Below, one piece after another: positions 63,099 to 64,000 of a stretch of 64,000 nt of DNA. Under the pieces are notes generated by a model. The model was not told where the DNA came from, did not search any database, and saw nothing but the letters and a program-made list of their open reading frames with translations. The stretch is from positions 1,178,001 to 1,242,000 of the forward strand of contig JAMLJB010000001.1 of the NCBI GenBank assembly GCA_023953835.1, given 5' to 3'. The stretch is from Rhizobiaceae bacterium (GTDB taxonomy: Bacteria; Pseudomonadota; Alphaproteobacteria; Rhizobiales; Rhizobiaceae). Both the position numbers and the translations under genes were made by a program. Each line of letters opens with the position of its first letter. Within the stretch, counting starts at the first letter, position 1.

Positions 63099-64000
63099 AT
63101 GAACTATGTACGACGTACCTTCTTGAAACTCGCGCTCGTCGCGACATTCGCATTTGGATCGACAGCGTCTGTGTTTGCACAGGACCTTCCCTCGTGGAAG
63201 GAAGGCGCGACGAAACAAAGCATCGTCGACTTTGTTACGGCCGTTACCAAAGAAGGGGGCCCGGACTACGTGGCCCCGGCGGACCGTATCGCCACGTTCG
63301 ACAATGACGGCACGCTGTGGGGCGAACAACCCATGTATGTCCAGCTCGCGTTTGCGCTGGATCGCGTTAAGGCGATGGCGCCCGACCACCCGGAATGGAA
63401 GGACACCGAGCCTTTCAAGTCGATCCTTGCCAACGACCTTGTCGGCGTGGCCGCGTCGGGGGAGAAGGGGCTCATGGAAGTCGTCGGTGCGACCCACGCC
63501 GGAATGACGAGCGAGGAATTCACTAAAATCGCAACCGACTGGATCGAGAGCGCCAGGCATCCCAAGACTGGACGTCTGTATACCGAAATGGTGTTCCAGC
63601 CGATGCTGGAGTTGATCGACTACCTCAAGTCGAATGAGTTCAAGGTATTCATCGTATCGGGCGGCGGCATGGAATTCATGCGGCCATGGACCGAACGCGT
63701 GTATGGCATTCCTTCAGAGAGGGTCGTGGGATCATCCATCAAGGCCAAGTATGATGACAGCGGCGCCGCACCTGTCATTTCTCGTCTGGCAGAGGTCGAT
63801 TTCATTGACGACGGCGCAGGTAAGCCCGTCGGCATCTACAACCGCATCGGAAAGCGCCCCATCGCCGCCTTCGGCAATTCAGACGGCGACTTCCAGATGC
63901 TCGAATGGACAACTTCCGGCCCCGGACGCAGGTTCGGGTTGATCGTGCACCACGACGATGCCGACCGCGAATATGCATATGATCGCCAGTCACATTTCGG
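63099..64000 (+). CDS. Exported HAD-superfamily phosphatase, 3'-truncated by window edge
   Basis: A HAD hydrolase of at least 300 residues that runs off the window. The N-terminus contains RRTFLK, a twin-arginine-like motif followed by a hydrophobic core and AxA cleavage (SVFA near 27), so Tat export is likely. FDNDGTLWG gives the nucleophile D68 and acid D70, IVSGGGMEF near 187 is motif II, and FGNSDGDFQML near 265 the metal-binding motif IV. The family includes phosphoserine phosphatase-like enzymes acting in the periplasm. GGTGGAG precedes the ATG. It follows the sulfatase in the same direction across an intrinsic terminator; a joint role in sulfate or phosphate ester salvage is inferred. 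Confidence 0.88.
   Translation, partial: MNYVRRTFLKLALVATFAFGSTASVFAQDLPSWKEGATKQSIVDFVTAVTKEGGPDYVAPADRIATFDNDGTLWGEQPMYVQLAFALDRVKAMAPDHPEWKDTEPFKSILANDLVGVAASGEKGLMEVVGATHAGMTSEEFTKIATDWIESARHPKTGRLYTEMVFQPMLELIDYLKSNEFKVFIVSGGGMEFMRPWTERVYGIPSERVVGSSIKAKYDDSGAAPVISRLAEVDFIDDGAGKPVGIYNRIGKRPIAAFGNSDGDFQMLEWTTSGPGRRFGLIVHHDDADREYAYDRQSHF

Overview
The window reads as a chromosomal segment of a GC-rich alphaproteobacterium. Hyphomicrobiales (Rhizobiales) is the best guess, perhaps near Phyllobacteriaceae. This rests on the style of the proteins and on a housekeeping block of queG, mepA, mgsA, glk, an MsbA-like exporter, dapB and gpmA. No rRNA, phage integrase, CRISPR array or replication origin was seen.

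Region by region. (1) 1-8103 is core metabolism, ending in a tRNA-Leu(CAG). (2) 8352-14552 holds a coupled pair of alpha/beta hydrolases and an RND efflux pump (adaptor and pump, no outer-membrane channel). (3) 14553-15421 is an AT-rich, mostly non-coding stretch with small inverted repeats and a decayed IS3-type orfA relic. (4) 15422-22147 is a compact seven-gene cation/proton antiporter operon of the Mrp/Mbh type, closed by a translationally coupled alpha/beta-hydrolase lipoprotein. (5) 22177-26954 runs on the minus strand: an SLC13 permease, an M20 peptidase and an AbgT transporter. (6) 27455-37214 is mixed accessory content: a beta-helix membrane protein with a membrane alpha/beta hydrolase, a META-domain protein, two divergent AraC regulators, an MHS-type MFS transporter, a DUF1269 protein, a small glycine-zipper lipoprotein and an AI-2E-family protein. 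(7) 37336-39291 has an Old Yellow Enzyme and a LuxR-type regulator with a non-phosphorylatable receiver. (8) 39662-53854 is the most unusual part. It holds an 1883-residue fusion of GMC oxidoreductase, alpha/beta hydrolase and PhoD phosphatase, divergent from an 1318-residue cyclase built like soluble adenylyl cyclase, then a ClC exchanger, a methyltransferase and a second class III cyclase. (9) 53906-58910 is a catabolic module: TRAP transporter, class III aminotransferase and a divergent GntR regulator with a perfect 19-bp operator between them. (10) 58973-64000 has a winged-helix/TPR protein, a 22-bp perfect palindrome, a small unknown protein, a secreted sulfatase and a Tat-type exported HAD phosphatase that runs off the window.

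How the parts may work together. The window is rich in transport and envelope chemistry. Four stand-alone alpha/beta hydrolases lie within 23 kb, and a fifth hydrolase domain sits in the giant fusion. The antiporter cluster is non-canonical: MrpA is reduced to its C-terminal modules fused to MrpB, and a second ND-type subunit that lacks the transmembrane-helix-5 glutamate takes the place of the large MrpA. The fusion enzyme and the two cyclases suggest a cAMP- or cGMP-linked lipid or sterol-like substrate pathway, but that link is inference from gene order only. All family calls come from reading motifs by eye; no database search was run.
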